Part shown: piece after piece, positions 51,951-60,808 of the stretch
Layout: every line of letters begins with the position of its first letter
Numbering within the stretch: the stretch's first letter is position 1
From: Desulfocapsa sp.
GTDB lineage: Bacteria > Desulfobacterota > Desulfobulbia > Desulfobulbales > Desulfocapsaceae
Assembly (NCBI GenBank): GCA_016765495.1
Contig: JAESPV010000037.1
Coordinates: 3,946-67,945 of the forward strand
Length of the DNA stretch: 64,000 bases
Direction: 5' to 3'
Translations under genes and position numbers: made by a program
The notes under the pieces: model-generated
Database searches by the model: none
Told to the model about the DNA's origin: nothing
What the model saw: only the letters and a program-made list of their open reading frames with translations

Positions 51951-52952
51951 ATGAATATACAAAAAGTATTGTGTAGTGGCGGATGCTTTTTTTTGCTGCT
52001 TTTGATCAGCTTGTTGTCCTTGAAACCGGGAATAGCGGCTCAAACCGGGGCATCTTCACAAGTCGTTGCCGGAACTGAGGGATGGCTGTTTCTTAAAAAG
52101 GAGTTACGATTTCTAAATGTCGGCTCCTTTTGGGCAGAACATGCAGATACTGCAAGTCAGGCAAGACGAGCGGATGCGAAGGATCCGACTCCTGCCATTG
52201 TTGCTTTTCATCGGGCACTGGCGGAAAAAGGTGTCACACTGTTACTTGTACCGGTTCCTCCTAAGGCATTACTCTATTCCGAGCATGTGCCCGTTGCTGA
52301 GAAGGGTGAAAATTGGGGAGAATCCCTTGATAGTTATTATAAAATACTGCGCGAACAAGGGGTGCAGGTTCTCGATCTGCGGGAAGGATTGTTGAATGCC
52401 AAGGCCAGCCAGGAACAACCTGTTTATTGCCGTGAAGATACCCATTGGTCAGGTTTTGGCGTCACGGTGGCAGCAGATTTGATATCTGAACAGATAAAAA
52501 AAATGTTGCCGGGTGCTGATAAAACCTACATGGAAAAATGGAATACCATTCAGATCAGTGGTGATTTGCGAAAGATGGTGGGAGAGAAACAGGGAAACAC
52601 GGAAACAATTATTATCAGAGGCATTTCTGATGAAAAGGGGCAGCCGCCTCAGGTTGACCCTTTCAGCCCTCTACTTGTTCTTGGAGACAGCCATGTACTT
52701 GTATTTCATGAAGGCGGAGATATGCATGCCAGAGGAGCCGGTATCACCGATCAGTTGGCATTTTCGTTAGCAATGCCCATGGATGTTATTGGTGTCCGGG
52801 GTTCAGGAGCCACACCTGCCAGGCTGAACCTGTATCGAAAAGCTCAACGTACTCCTGAATACTGGAAGGGGAAAAAAGTTGTGGTCTGGTGTTTTGCTGC
52901 CCGCGAATTCACTGAGACAGATGGCTGGCGAATTATACCCATAGAGCCATGA
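51951..52952 (+). CDS. AlgJ/AlgX-like SGNH acetyltransferase (second copy)
   Basis: A 333-residue exported protein. ATG 51951 follows the previous TGA by 1 nt and starts a signal peptide (LLLLISLLSLKPGIAAQ). The domain follows the same order as the upstream homologue: VAGTEGWLFLKKELRFLN, FHRALAEKGVTLLLVPVPPK, REDTHWSGFGV (about residue 165) and LLVLGDSHVLVFHEGGD (about 242) with GDS and a nearby His. Two paralogues beside one AlgI may act on different positions, or one may bind polymer as AlgX does. Confidence 0.85.
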   Translation: MNIQKVLCSGGCFFLLLLISLLSLKPGIAAQTGASSQVVAGTEGWLFLKKELRFLNVGSFWAEHADTASQARRADAKDPTPAIVAFHRALAEKGVTLLLVPVPPKALLYSEHVPVAEKGENWGESLDSYYKILREQGVQVLDLREGLLNAKASQEQPVYCREDTHWSGFGVTVAADLISEQIKKMLPGADKTYMEKWNTIQISGDLRKMVGEKQGNTETIIIRGISDEKGQPPQVDPFSPLLVLGDSHVLVFHEGGDMHARGAGITDQLAFSLAMPMDVIGVRGSGATPARLNLYRKAQRTPEYWKGKKVVVWCFAAREFTETDGWRIIPIEP

Positions 52953-53378
52953 TATTCTGTGTTTTTCTCCCCACTTTTACCATCAGGCGTAAAAGTGACC
53001 ATGTCAGGAAGATCACCGACATTGGCTGAATCCTGCTGTTAAAATAGTAATACCTTTCAAACAACTTTCTCATCAATTTTTATTCAACTTGTAACCTTAC
53101 GCTAATCAATTTCAAACAATCCACCTGTATTTTCTCTGTCTGAATCACCATTTAAGAGTGAGCAACGTTTCTCTCCTGATCGGTCGATAATCAGCAAAGT
53201 GCTGTTTTGACCGGTCGTGGAGATGTTAGGCAACCCCATTGATGGTACGACGTTATTAGGCGCTGCAACCCAGTGGGGTGTGGACTCGCAGACCAGATTT
53301 TTGCAGAGTGCAGCAAGCACCCGCACACCCGGATTCTGGTTTTTCCATATTTGTAATAATCAAAAAGGATAAAAGACG
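52953..53378. other. 426-bp gap: terminator hairpin and dispersed repeat
   Basis: CACTTTTAC (52972-52980) pairs with GTAAAAGTG (52989-52997), a likely terminator after the acetylation operon. The segment 53077-53147 repeats 27994-28064 with few changes. The remainder has no gene that I can support. Confidence 0.55.
53077..53147. repeat. dispersed 71-bp repeat, copy 2
   Basis: The sequence starting TTTTTATTCAACTTGTAAC and continuing through AATTTCAAACAAT to TGTCTGA matches 27994-28064 at roughly 85-90 percent of positions by eye. Both copies lie in gene-free DNA upstream of a plus-strand gene. Promoter-bearing or mobile repeat origin is unknown. Confidence 0.6.
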
Positions 53379-54146
53379 ATGCATACGACAACACAGCTCA
53401 AGCGGCCACCAAAAAACAGTACCACAAAACTTGAAGTCAAGATGATCAGTAAGGCCTTTACCCTGCATAACCGTAATTCCATAAATGTTGCAGGATTTTC
53501 AGAGGTTAGTTTTTCTGTAAATCCGGGGAGCCTGTTGGCTCTAACCGGATCCTGCAGTGTTGGAAAGTCCTCCATCCTGAAAGCAATATTTCGTGCCTGT
53601 CTTATTGATTCCGGGAGTATTTTGTTTCATCGGCGTAACGGGGGCGTGGTGGATCTGGCTCGCTGCTCTGAAAGCAGGCTGTTACATCTTCGTCGACGAG
53701 AGATTGGCCTTGTCAGCAGGTTTCTGACGATTTCGCCTCGTGTTACAGCATTGCAGGCGGTTGCTGCCCCTCTTGTTGAGTTGGGTGAGGATGAGCAGGC
53801 ATCTCTTTTTCTGGCCGGAAGGATGCTTGATCTGCTGGGTATCGGGGAGGAGCTGTTTCATGTTTCACCGCTCACTTTTTCCGGTGGAGAAAGACAGCTC
53901 GTTAATATCGCCCGCGGTGTCATTGCACCGAAAGAACTGATTCTACTGGATGAACCGCTGATATCCCTGGACGATGAGAGTTCGGATCTGGTTCTCAATC
54001 TATTGCAGGGCTTGAAAAAGAAGAATATTGCAATGATCGCTATTTTTCATGACAAAGTTGGAATGGACCAAATCGCCGATAACACATACGAGGTTTGCCG
54101 AGGAGTGTTTCCGACAACGGTGGAAGCACAGTGGGAGGCAGCATGA
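53379..54146 (+). CDS. phnL: PhnL-like ABC-type ATP-binding protein
   Basis: A 255-residue ATPase of the carbon-phosphorus lyase accessory family. After a short variable N-terminus it reads MISKAFTLHNRNSINVAGFS like PhnL. Walker A is GSCSVGKS (about residue 65), VSRFLTISPRVTALQAV matches the PhnL Q-loop region, the signature is FSGGERQLVNIARG, Walker B is ILLDEPLISLDDES, and the switch is FHDKVG. No other phn gene (phnGHIJKM) is in the window and no permease follows. It may serve a phosphonate or choline-phosphate pathway together with the phosphatase downstream. Confidence 0.8.
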   Translation: MHTTTQLKRPPKNSTTKLEVKMISKAFTLHNRNSINVAGFSEVSFSVNPGSLLALTGSCSVGKSSILKAIFRACLIDSGSILFHRRNGGVVDLARCSESRLLHLRRREIGLVSRFLTISPRVTALQAVAAPLVELGEDEQASLFLAGRMLDLLGIGEELFHVSPLTFSGGERQLVNIARGVIAPKELILLDEPLISLDDESSDLVLNLLQGLKKKNIAMIAIFHDKVGMDQIADNTYEVCRGVFPTTVEAQWEAA

Positions 54147-54430
54147 TTTGTTCCTTCTCCGTTCAGCGTTTGATCAAATATTAATACTATACAAACAGAA
54201 TCGTAACATTTGTATACTAGTTTTACGGCAACAATTAATCAGGCATCTTCGTGCCATTTGCCACACAATCTCTGCTTCGACTTAAGTTACATAGCGCCAC
54301 TGTTATCACCCCAATCTGAAGCAGAACCGGTACGAAGAATTGAGACACACTATTGCGTCACTTTAACATTGAAACGACACCATCTTTTTTTAAACTGAAA
54401 ATGAATTCTTCTTAGTGTTGGATATTTGAT

Positions 54431-54604
54431 ATGGTATATGTATGTCTCTTTTTTTTAATGCTATTCCTGGCAGGAGTTGTCGTATTTTTTTTTCTTTCCT
54501 TGCGTGGAGGGCGGCTTCCCGCAAATGCACAACTTCTCGTTGATGCATGGAAGCTCATCTCCGATAAGAGGTGTCCAATTGATTCTCCCTCAGACCGGCG
54601 GTAA
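54431..54604 (+). CDS. 57-residue single-helix membrane protein
   Basis: An open frame that ends 2 nt before the phosphatase ATG. MVYVCLFFLMLFLAGVVVFF forms one membrane helix, and a soluble tail (RGGRLPANAQLLVDAW, then basic residues) of about 35 residues follows. Composition and tight spacing support a real gene. No ribosome site is obvious and no family is recognised. The 284 bases before it (54147-54430) contain nothing that I can name. Confidence 0.45.
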   Translation: MVYVCLFFLMLFLAGVVVFFFLSLRGGRLPANAQLLVDAWKLISDKRCPIDSPSDRR

Positions 54605-54606
54605 AT

Positions 54607-55731
54607 ATGTCTAAAATGTGCTTTCAACAGGATTTTGTCACAAGTGCACCTGCTCCCTCAATAGTGAGTGAGTATTCTGCTTTCCCCAGACTGCAGTCTA
54701 GAAACTGGGAACCGGGAAATCGCTCGACACTGAATAACTTACTAAAATATCACAGTGAATTACCCCATGATGATACCAAGGTGGCAGTCTTTGATTTTGA
54801 TAACACCTCTCTTTTTGGTGACGTGGGAAAGACTGTCTTCCGATATCAGCTTGACAATCTCCTTTTTCGTCTGTCTCCCCAGGGATTCGCGAATCTTTTT
54901 CCAGATTATAGTGGAACAGTTGGCAACAGACCTTACCAGGTAATAAAAAATCGCATTATTTCCCTTTATGAAGCACTATGGCCCTTTATCTCTTCGAATC
55001 GTCGAGATATTGCGCTGGTATTGTCAAAGTATCAGGAATTTTATGTGCTGCTTCCCTGGTATTGCGAGGCCTCCCGTCAGGAACAAGAGCTGGGGCCGGA
55101 ATACTCTCTGACATTTCTTGCACGGCTTCTTAGCGGATACACCACCGATGAAGTGGAGTATATCAGTTGCATGGCTTTTATGGGTGCACTGGAAGAGCCC
55201 ATCGGTAAGCAGAGGAGGATAGTACACTGCAAAGATCCGATTGGTTTTCTCGAATCCTGTCAAGCGACCGGACTTCGAGTCCAACCTGAGATTGCAGACC
55301 TGATGAAGCAGCTGAGATTAGTGGGACTGGACTGTTCCATTGTGTCTGCAAGCAACGAATGGGTCGTAAAGGCGGCAGTTACATTTTTTGGTCTCCCTGT
55401 TGATGAGGAAAATGTTTTTGGTATTCGTGTACGGTTAAATGAAAGAGAAGTGCTCAGTCAAGAACTTCCCGACAATTATCCGGTCACCTATCGGCATGGA
55501 AAGGTCTCAGTAATAAATACGTTTTTGAAAAAACAGCCAGTTCTTGTTGCCGGCGATGCGGTAACTGATTTTGAAATGTTGACGATGGACCAGGTTTCTG
55601 TACGGCTTCTTATAAATCATAACAAGTCTGGGATTATCAGTAGTTTGTATAATGATCCAGAAATACTTTTGCAGGGAATTGATAAAACAACAGGTTCTTT
55701 CCGGCCCCACACAGAAACTTTGGAAAGATAA
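54607..55731 (+). CDS. HAD-superfamily phosphatase (phosphorylcholine-phosphatase-like)
   Basis: A 374-residue cytoplasmic phosphatase. Motif I is AVFDFDNTSLFGD (about residue 61), with VGKTVFRYQLDNLLFRLSP just after it, an arrangement that I associate with phosphorylcholine/phosphoserine-type HAD enzymes. Motif II is CSIVSASNEWVVKAA (about 240), and the motif III/IV region is KVSVINTFLKKQPVLVAGDAVTDFEML (about 297-323), with the GDAVTD acid pair. The substrate is not certain. It follows a 57-residue membrane peptide and an orphan phnL, which hints at an organophosphorus pathway. Confidence 0.72.
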   Translation: MSKMCFQQDFVTSAPAPSIVSEYSAFPRLQSRNWEPGNRSTLNNLLKYHSELPHDDTKVAVFDFDNTSLFGDVGKTVFRYQLDNLLFRLSPQGFANLFPDYSGTVGNRPYQVIKNRIISLYEALWPFISSNRRDIALVLSKYQEFYVLLPWYCEASRQEQELGPEYSLTFLARLLSGYTTDEVEYISCMAFMGALEEPIGKQRRIVHCKDPIGFLESCQATGLRVQPEIADLMKQLRLVGLDCSIVSASNEWVVKAAVTFFGLPVDEENVFGIRVRLNEREVLSQELPDNYPVTYRHGKVSVINTFLKKQPVLVAGDAVTDFEMLTMDQVSVRLLINHNKSGIISSLYNDPEILLQGIDKTTGSFRPHTETLER

Positions 55732-56060
55732 CCGTGAGTATATCTTGCCATGGTTCCTGTGGCTGCCTTATTTGATAGTAATTATCTGGTGGAAAAATAT
55801 GAGATTGCTCGGATAAATGAAAATCATACAATCAAACGATTTGTGACTCATACAGAAAATAAAAAAACTATCAGGAAAAGCAGTCGAGCGTATAAAAAAT
55901 CATTCCTTCCTTAGTTTTCCCGTTATAATCCAAAATGTTAAGACATGGCAAAAAAACGTGGTTTTGGAATGCGATTTTTGTCATTAATAAGTAATAATTC
56001 AAAGTACTGATTTTGCATTATTGCAATTATTACCAAACAATTAAATTAATCAATCACGAC
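55732..56060. other. 329-bp AT-rich gap
   Basis: The AT content rises sharply towards the Cj0069-like gene. No gene, hairpin with U-run, or known regulatory motif is evident. The composition change may mark the edge of an imported segment. Confidence 0.4.
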
Positions 56061-57110
56061 ATGAAAAAACACGTTATCATTTTTGAAGCAGAAGGCGGAA
56101 CGGACAAATGGATTGATGGACACCGTAAAGATACCATGCCCATTATAAATGCATTAAGATCCAAAGGTTGGGACGCAGAAGTTATCTATTTTAGAGATGA
56201 GTGGAAAGACGTCATTTATGATTATGCTTTAGAAAAAGCGGACGGTTATGTAAGCCGTATTAATCCTGGAAGTTTACCGGATGGAGAAAAAATATATTTT
56301 GAAACTCTGACAAAATTATCTGAAGCAGGATTAACAGGTATGTCAACTCCAGATGAGATGATTAATTTTGGAGCAAAAGATGCTTTGGTCAAATTGGCCT
56401 CTACTGATTTAGTCCCAGACGATACATTCGCTTATTATACGATAGAAGAATTTAAAAACACTTTTCCTTCTAGCATTTCGCATAGAGAACGTGTACTGAA
56501 ACAGAACCGTGGTTCTACAGGTTCAGGTATTTGGCGTGTTGTTGTGGAAGATGAAAGACCTTATAATGCTGGAGATTCTCTGCCTTTAGACACCAAGCTA
56601 AAATGTACAGAAGCCGTTGATAACCACGTTGAACACACGACATTGGGCGAATTTATGACTTTCTGCGAACAGTACATAGTTGGAGATAATGGTATGTTAG
56701 TTGACATGCCCTTTATGCCGCGTATTAAAGAAGGTGAAATTCGTATATTAATGGTAGGTGCTAATCCTATTTTTGTAGTTCATAAAAAACCTGCCGATGG
56801 AGCTGATAATTTTTCTGCTACGTTATTTTCTGGAGCCGTATATAGATATGATAATCCAGAAAAATGGCCAGCATTGGTATCTATGTTAGTCGACTCGTTA
56901 CCGCTGATTAGTGAAAAAATTGGCGGTTTGAACATTCCATTAATTTGGACAGGAGATTTTATGCTGGATTGGGATGAAAATAAAGAAGATAAATATGTGT
57001 TGGGGGAAATAAACTGTTCGTGTGTTGGATTTACGAGTCATTTAGATAGAGGAATTCAAGTAGTAGTAGCTGATGAAATAATTCGTATGGTTACTAAGTC
57101 ACATAGCTAA
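56061..57110 (+). CDS. Cj0069-family protein (ATP-grasp-like)
   Basis: A 349-residue protein beginning MKKHVIIFEAEGGTDKWIDG, which matches the family annotated after Campylobacter Cj0069. The layout suggests an ATP-grasp ligase: an N-terminal Rossmann-like part (residues about 1-110), VLKQNRGSTGSGIWRV (about 150, nucleotide-binding) and EGEIRILMVG, closing with LGEINCSCVGFTSHLD (about 320, metal-binding Glu/Asn). Codons are strongly AT-biased compared with neighbours, and there is no Shine-Dalgarno before ATG 56061, both suggesting transfer from an AT-rich donor. The reaction is unknown. Confidence 0.7.
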   Translation: MKKHVIIFEAEGGTDKWIDGHRKDTMPIINALRSKGWDAEVIYFRDEWKDVIYDYALEKADGYVSRINPGSLPDGEKIYFETLTKLSEAGLTGMSTPDEMINFGAKDALVKLASTDLVPDDTFAYYTIEEFKNTFPSSISHRERVLKQNRGSTGSGIWRVVVEDERPYNAGDSLPLDTKLKCTEAVDNHVEHTTLGEFMTFCEQYIVGDNGMLVDMPFMPRIKEGEIRILMVGANPIFVVHKKPADGADNFSATLFSGAVYRYDNPEKWPALVSMLVDSLPLISEKIGGLNIPLIWTGDFMLDWDENKEDKYVLGEINCSCVGFTSHLDRGIQVVVADEIIRMVTKSHS

Positions 57111-57188
57111 CCACATCCAAATACAGAACATAGCTGTAACGCAATTCCTGCAAAAAAAATCTCTCAGCTATCCAGTGAGTAGTTACAA

Positions 57189-57560
57189 TTAGAGTACTGC
57201 TTCAAAACAGTTGGGGAGATGATTTATATCTGTGTCTCCACCCGATTGTAACAGGATAGATATAACATCGAATCGTATTGGCTGATCGTGAAGCTTGTTT
57301 CTTGTGATATAATCCAGTGCTACCCGGCTGATTTGTGCCTGTTTTGTGAGCGTGACCGATTCATAGGGCTGACCAAAGCGAAGACTTTTTCTGGTTTTAA
57401 CTTCAATAAAGACCAAACATTGCCCATCTTGAGCTATAATATCAATTTCTCCGGTTTTTTTCCTGTAGTTTCGAACGCGAATCGTTAGGCCCTTCTTTTT
57501 AAGATAGTCGACAGCAAGGTCTTCACCCTGTGCACCAAGTTTTATTCTGGATTTAGACAA
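57189..57560 (-). CDS. yraN: YraN/UPF0102 family nuclease-like protein
   Basis: A 123-residue protein of the restriction-endonuclease-like fold. LGAQGEDLAVDYLKKKGLTI (start), KTGEIDIIAQDGQCLVFIEVKTR (catalytic D-(x)n-ExK at about residues 39-57) and VALDYI match the family. It overlaps rnhB by 8 nt. The rplS-rnhB-yraN order is widely conserved. The role is probably in DNA processing or repair but is not established. Confidence 0.92.
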   Translation of the reverse strand: MSKSRIKLGAQGEDLAVDYLKKKGLTIRVRNYRKKTGEIDIIAQDGQCLVFIEVKTRKSLRFGQPYESVTLTKQAQISRVALDYITRNKLHDQPIRFDVISILLQSGGDTDINHLPNCFEAVL

Positions 57561-58242
57561 ATTCTTTTACTCCTCTAAAGCTCAGGCGATGATGGGGGCA
57601 GATACCGTGAGTTTCTACAGCATGGCGATGTTCTTTTGTGGGGTAACCCTGGTTTTGTTTGAAATTGTATTGTGGATACTTATCATGCAGTTTTGCCATA
57701 ATTCTGTCACGAGTCACTTTTGCAATTATGGAAGCAGCCGCAATGGATGCAGAACGTCCTTCTCCTTTTATTAATGGTTGTTGGGCAATTCTCATACGAA
57801 CCGGGAACTTTCCATCTACAAGGAGAAAATCGGGTGCAAAATAGTTTTTCTTAAGTGTGTTTACCCCGCGTTTCATAGCAAGAAGTGATGCTTGCAGGAT
57901 ATTAATCTTATCTATGATTTTATGTGATACGATGCCAATGCCAATGTGTGCAGGGATCTCATGGAGAAGATCAAAGAGTAGCTGGCGTTTTTTAGGGGAG
58001 AGTTTTTTGGAGTCCAGGAAAAGGGAGTGATGGCAGTTATCAGGAAGTACAACAGCTGCGGCAACAACAGGTCCTGCAAGGGGACCTCTGCCAACCTCGT
58101 CGAGACCTGCAACAACAGAGTATCCCTGTTGTTGCAGGTTACGTTCGAGAAAAAAATTATCCTCTTGTGGAGGATCAAACAGCGATGAAATGTTTTTCGT
58201 ATGCTGTTTTTGTAATTTTTTTTGTCTGTTCTTAACGGACAA
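57553..58242 (-). CDS. rnhB: ribonuclease HII
   Basis: Removes ribonucleotides from DNA:RNA hybrids. The conserved [20 protein letters not shown] carries the DE pair, [11 protein letters not shown] and VDGKFPV follow, and [13 protein letters not shown] with the late [10 protein letters not shown] complete the active site. The frame has no ATG between rplS and the domain. I place the start at TTG 58242 (229 residues), overlapping the rplS stop by 11 nt. The open frame extends much further back inside rplS, which is not used. Confidence 0.9.
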   Translation of the reverse strand: MSVKNRQKKLQKQHTKNISSLFDPPQEDNFFLERNLQQQGYSVVAGLDEVGRGPLAGPVVAAAVVLPDNCHHSLFLDSKKLSPKKRQLLFDLLHEIPAHIGIGIVSHKIIDKINILQASLLAMKRGVNTLKKNYFAPDFLLVDGKFPVRMRIAQQPLIKGEGRSASIAAASIIAKVTRDRIMAKLHDKYPQYNFKQNQGYPTKEHRHAVETHGICPHHRLSFRGVKEFV

Positions 58243-58585
58243 GACCGCGCTCGCGGATACGTGCTGCTTTACCTCGACGATCACGAAGATAATAGAGACG
58301 AGAACGCCGAACACGCCCACGGCTGACAACCTCAATCTTCTCAATACGTGGATTATGAAGTGCAAATGTTTTCTCGACTCCAACACCGTGGGATATTTTG
58401 CGAACGGTATAAGAAGCACCCATATTTGCTTTTTTACGCTTAATGACCACGCCCTGGAAAATCTGGACACGTTCTTTAGCTCCCTCAATGATGCGGATGT
58501 ACACTTTTATGGTGTCACCTGGACGAAAATCAGGATGATCCTGACGCATCTGTTCCATTTCAATTCTGTCAATTATTGTACTCAT
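58232..58585 (-). CDS. rplS: 50S ribosomal protein L19
   Basis: A 117-residue ribosomal protein at the 30S-50S interface. [20 protein letters not shown], the [20 protein letters not shown] block, [10 protein letters not shown] and [20 protein letters not shown] match L19 throughout and the length is normal. It is part of the rpsP-to-yraN translation cluster. Confidence 0.97.
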   Translation of the reverse strand: MSTIIDRIEMEQMRQDHPDFRPGDTIKVYIRIIEGAKERVQIFQGVVIKRKKANMGASYTVRKISHGVGVEKTFALHNPRIEKIEVVSRGRVRRSRLYYLRDRRGKAARIRERGLVR

Positions 58586-58661
58586 AATAGTTCCCGTGGT
58601 TTATCGGTTATGCCGCTTCAGGCGGCGCCATATTTTTTTTATTATTAATCTCACAAACGTT

Positions 58662-59228
58662 TCATGCACTAAGCAGTCGGTCAAGGATAATCGAAACTGC
58701 CGAACGTACAGAAAGATGATTATATCCAGTATTTGCTCCAACAGGTGGAAGGCAGTAATTTGTCATTTCCATAACCTGTGGTGCCAATCCGTGTGCGGTA
58801 CCAAAGATCAGGAGAATTGCCTCCTTCTCGTTAATTTTAGCACGAACATCACTGTAGCTTAACGTTTTTTCCTGCACCTTGGCACTGGTACCGATAAGTT
58901 GTGGTACCTGGTTGCGTTTTTTTGTAATCAGCTTGATAACAGTATCCAGGCTGTCCGCAAGCTGTACAAGCTCAAGGGCTTCTTTCCGAGCAGGGTTTCG
59001 ACTGGCTCCATGTCCGGTTATCCAATGATCCAGAATCTCTGTGACCAGCATTTGCTGATCTTCATAGGGCGTTACAATATAATAGTTGTCAACGCCATAT
59101 GTTCTACCAGCCCGTGCAATATCATGGATATCAAGATTGGTTACAGCAGAACCAATGATTTCTCCGGTTGCATTGACAACAGGGTGGTGAACAAGAACGA
59201 TATCTAACCCACTTATGCTTGAATTCAT
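58662..59228 (-). CDS. SPOUT-type RNA methyltransferase (PF09936-like)
   Basis: A 188-residue protein. VLVHHPVVNATGEIIGSAVT at the start, HDIARAGRTYGVDNYYIVTP, and ILLIFGTAHGLAPQVME followed by GYNHLSVRSAVSIILDRL form the trefoil-knot SAM-binding pattern of a small SPOUT family that is commonly encoded between trmD and rplS in deltaproteobacteria. It overlaps trmD by 4 nt. The target RNA position is unknown. Confidence 0.85.
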   Translation of the reverse strand: MNSSISGLDIVLVHHPVVNATGEIIGSAVTNLDIHDIARAGRTYGVDNYYIVTPYEDQQMLVTEILDHWITGHGASRNPARKEALELVQLADSLDTVIKLITKKRNQVPQLIGTSAKVQEKTLSYSDVRAKINEKEAILLIFGTAHGLAPQVMEMTNYCLPPVGANTGYNHLSVRSAVSIILDRLLSA

Positions 59229-59995
59229 GGTCCAGTGTGTAACGTAGTTGTTCGTATCTGATCAAACAACTGATGTTTTTTCAGAAGCTTAACCTCATCC
59301 TTACTAAAAGAACCATACTCTTGAGCAATAAGATCTGGTCGACGTGCAAGAGTCCTTCTGACGGATTCCAGAAAACGATATTGCTCTATCCTGGCATGGT
59401 CTCCTGAAAGAAGAACTTGAGGGATTTCAACGCCCTCAAAAGTTCTTGGCCGGGTATATTGGGGATGTTTCAGTAATTTCCTGCTGAATGTGTCTTTCTC
59501 AGCAGAATCTGAACAACCTAAAACACCAGGCAAAACTCTGGTCACTGAATCAACAATGATCATGGCAGCAAGTTCTCCGCCGGTGAGAATGTAGTCACCA
59601 ATGGATATTTCGTCATCTACGTTGGCATCGATCAACCGCTTGTCAACGCCTTCATATCTACCACATATCAGAATGAGATGTTCCTTACTGCTTAATTCCT
59701 GAACAACTTTTTGATTGTACTGTCTGCCCTGCGGGCTGAGCAGCACAACATGTCCGGAGCTGTTTTTTACTTTGACAGAGTCAATCGCAGCTTTGAGCGG
59801 CTCGGGTTTCATGACCATCCCTTCACCTCCGCCAAATGGCCGGTCATCGGTCATGGAGTGCTTGTCTGTCGCAAAATCCCGGATATTGGTGATTGCTATA
59901 TGAACCTGACCCGCTTCCTTTGCCCGTCGAATAATGGCTTCATTCAAAGGCGAATCAAGAAGATCAGGAAAAATAGTTAGTATGTCAAATATCAC
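59225..59995 (-). CDS. trmD: tRNA (guanine-37-N1)-methyltransferase TrmD
   Basis: A 256-residue SPOUT enzyme that makes m1G37 in tRNA to hold reading frame. FDILTIFPDLLDSPL, DDRPFGGGEGMVMKPEPL (about residues 50-67), LICGRYEGVDKRL and the knot SIGDYILTGGELAAMIIVD are all present. It begins 6 nt after the rimM stop. Confidence 0.97.
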   Translation of the reverse strand: MIFDILTIFPDLLDSPLNEAIIRRAKEAGQVHIAITNIRDFATDKHSMTDDRPFGGGEGMVMKPEPLKAAIDSVKVKNSSGHVVLLSPQGRQYNQKVVQELSSKEHLILICGRYEGVDKRLIDANVDDEISIGDYILTGGELAAMIIVDSVTRVLPGVLGCSDSAEKDTFSRKLLKHPQYTRPRTFEGVEIPQVLLSGDHARIEQYRFLESVRRTLARRPDLIAQEYGSFSKDEVKLLKKHQLFDQIRTTTLHTGP

Positions 59996-60001
59996 GGGGT
60001 T

Positions 60002-60559
60002 TTACCCCTTCGCACTGTCGTCGGAGTTTATCTCAAGAAGTCCGGGGGGCGGTGCGATGGTTAAACATGTCTTAGCCCTTTCTGTAATAATGCCTGGGAT
60101 AAGAGGTATCATCACTTCACTTTTTCCATTCTTTACAACAATAATATCCTGCATCCCGTTGTTAAAGAAAGACTCAACTGTGCCCACAAGATCCCCGGCT
60201 TCGGTTTTAACCTGAAGCCCTTCAAGTTCGTGAAGATAGAACGTATCACTGTCAAGTTCGGGGAGAGCATCTTTTTGTACCAGCACCCCGAAACCGCACA
60301 GTTTCTCGGCATCGTTTCTGTCATTAACACCTTTGAACTGTACGATTGCTTCTTTGTTGCCGGGGCGTGATCGTACAACCTCCAAAAGAGGCGAGAGCTC
60401 ACCCTGCCTTGAAACGAGAAACAATTTTCTGTGTTGTGTAATACTCAGTGCTTGACCAGAAAAGGCATAAAGCTTCAACTCACCTTTAATGCCGTGAGCC
60501 TTGCTTACTTTTGCTATTAAAACGAACTTTTCTGTGTCAAAAAGAAAGGTGTCTGCCAT
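60002..60559 (-). CDS. rimM: 16S rRNA processing protein RimM
   Basis: A 185-residue 30S maturation factor. The N-terminal barrel reads VLIAKVSKAHGIKGELKLYA, and the C-terminal PRC-barrel has LHELEGLQVKTEAGDLVGTV and MIPLIPGIITE. It lies between khpA and trmD, its usual place. Confidence 0.95.
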   Translation of the reverse strand: MADTFLFDTEKFVLIAKVSKAHGIKGELKLYAFSGQALSITQHRKLFLVSRQGELSPLLEVVRSRPGNKEAIVQFKGVNDRNDAEKLCGFGVLVQKDALPELDSDTFYLHELEGLQVKTEAGDLVGTVESFFNNGMQDIIVVKNGKSEVMIPLIPGIITERAKTCLTIAPPPGLLEINSDDSAKG

Positions 60560-60570
60560 TTTTCCGGGAG

Positions 60571-60801
60571 TTACTCCAAGATATTAAGGCGGGACATTTT
60601 ATCTTCCTTACCTGCAACAGCAGAAAGCAGGGAGCGCATGGCCCTTGCTGTTCTGCCCTGTTTACCGATCACCTTGCCAAGATCATCTTTGGAAACAGCC
60701 AGATCAACCAGAATGGTGTCATCTTCTTCAGTGACAGTCACCTGCACATCATCGGGATTATCAACCAATGATGTGGCGATAAAAGTGATCAGTTCCTGCA
60801 T
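60571..60801 (-). CDS. khpA: KH-domain RNA-binding protein KhpA
   Basis: A 76-residue single KH domain. LAVSKDDLGKVIGKQGRTAR holds the GxxG loop (GKQG) that binds RNA, followed by AMRSLLSAVA. It is encoded between rpsP and rimM (8 nt after rpsP), as in many bacteria. Confidence 0.93.
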   Translation of the reverse strand: MQELITFIATSLVDNPDDVQVTVTEEDDTILVDLAVSKDDLGKVIGKQGRTARAMRSLLSAVAGKEDKMSRLNILE

Positions 60802-60808
60802 AATGATA

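Noticed and set aside
58243-58488. Extended N-terminus of RNase HII
   Set aside because: It lies inside rplS in another frame and does not match the RNase HII family.
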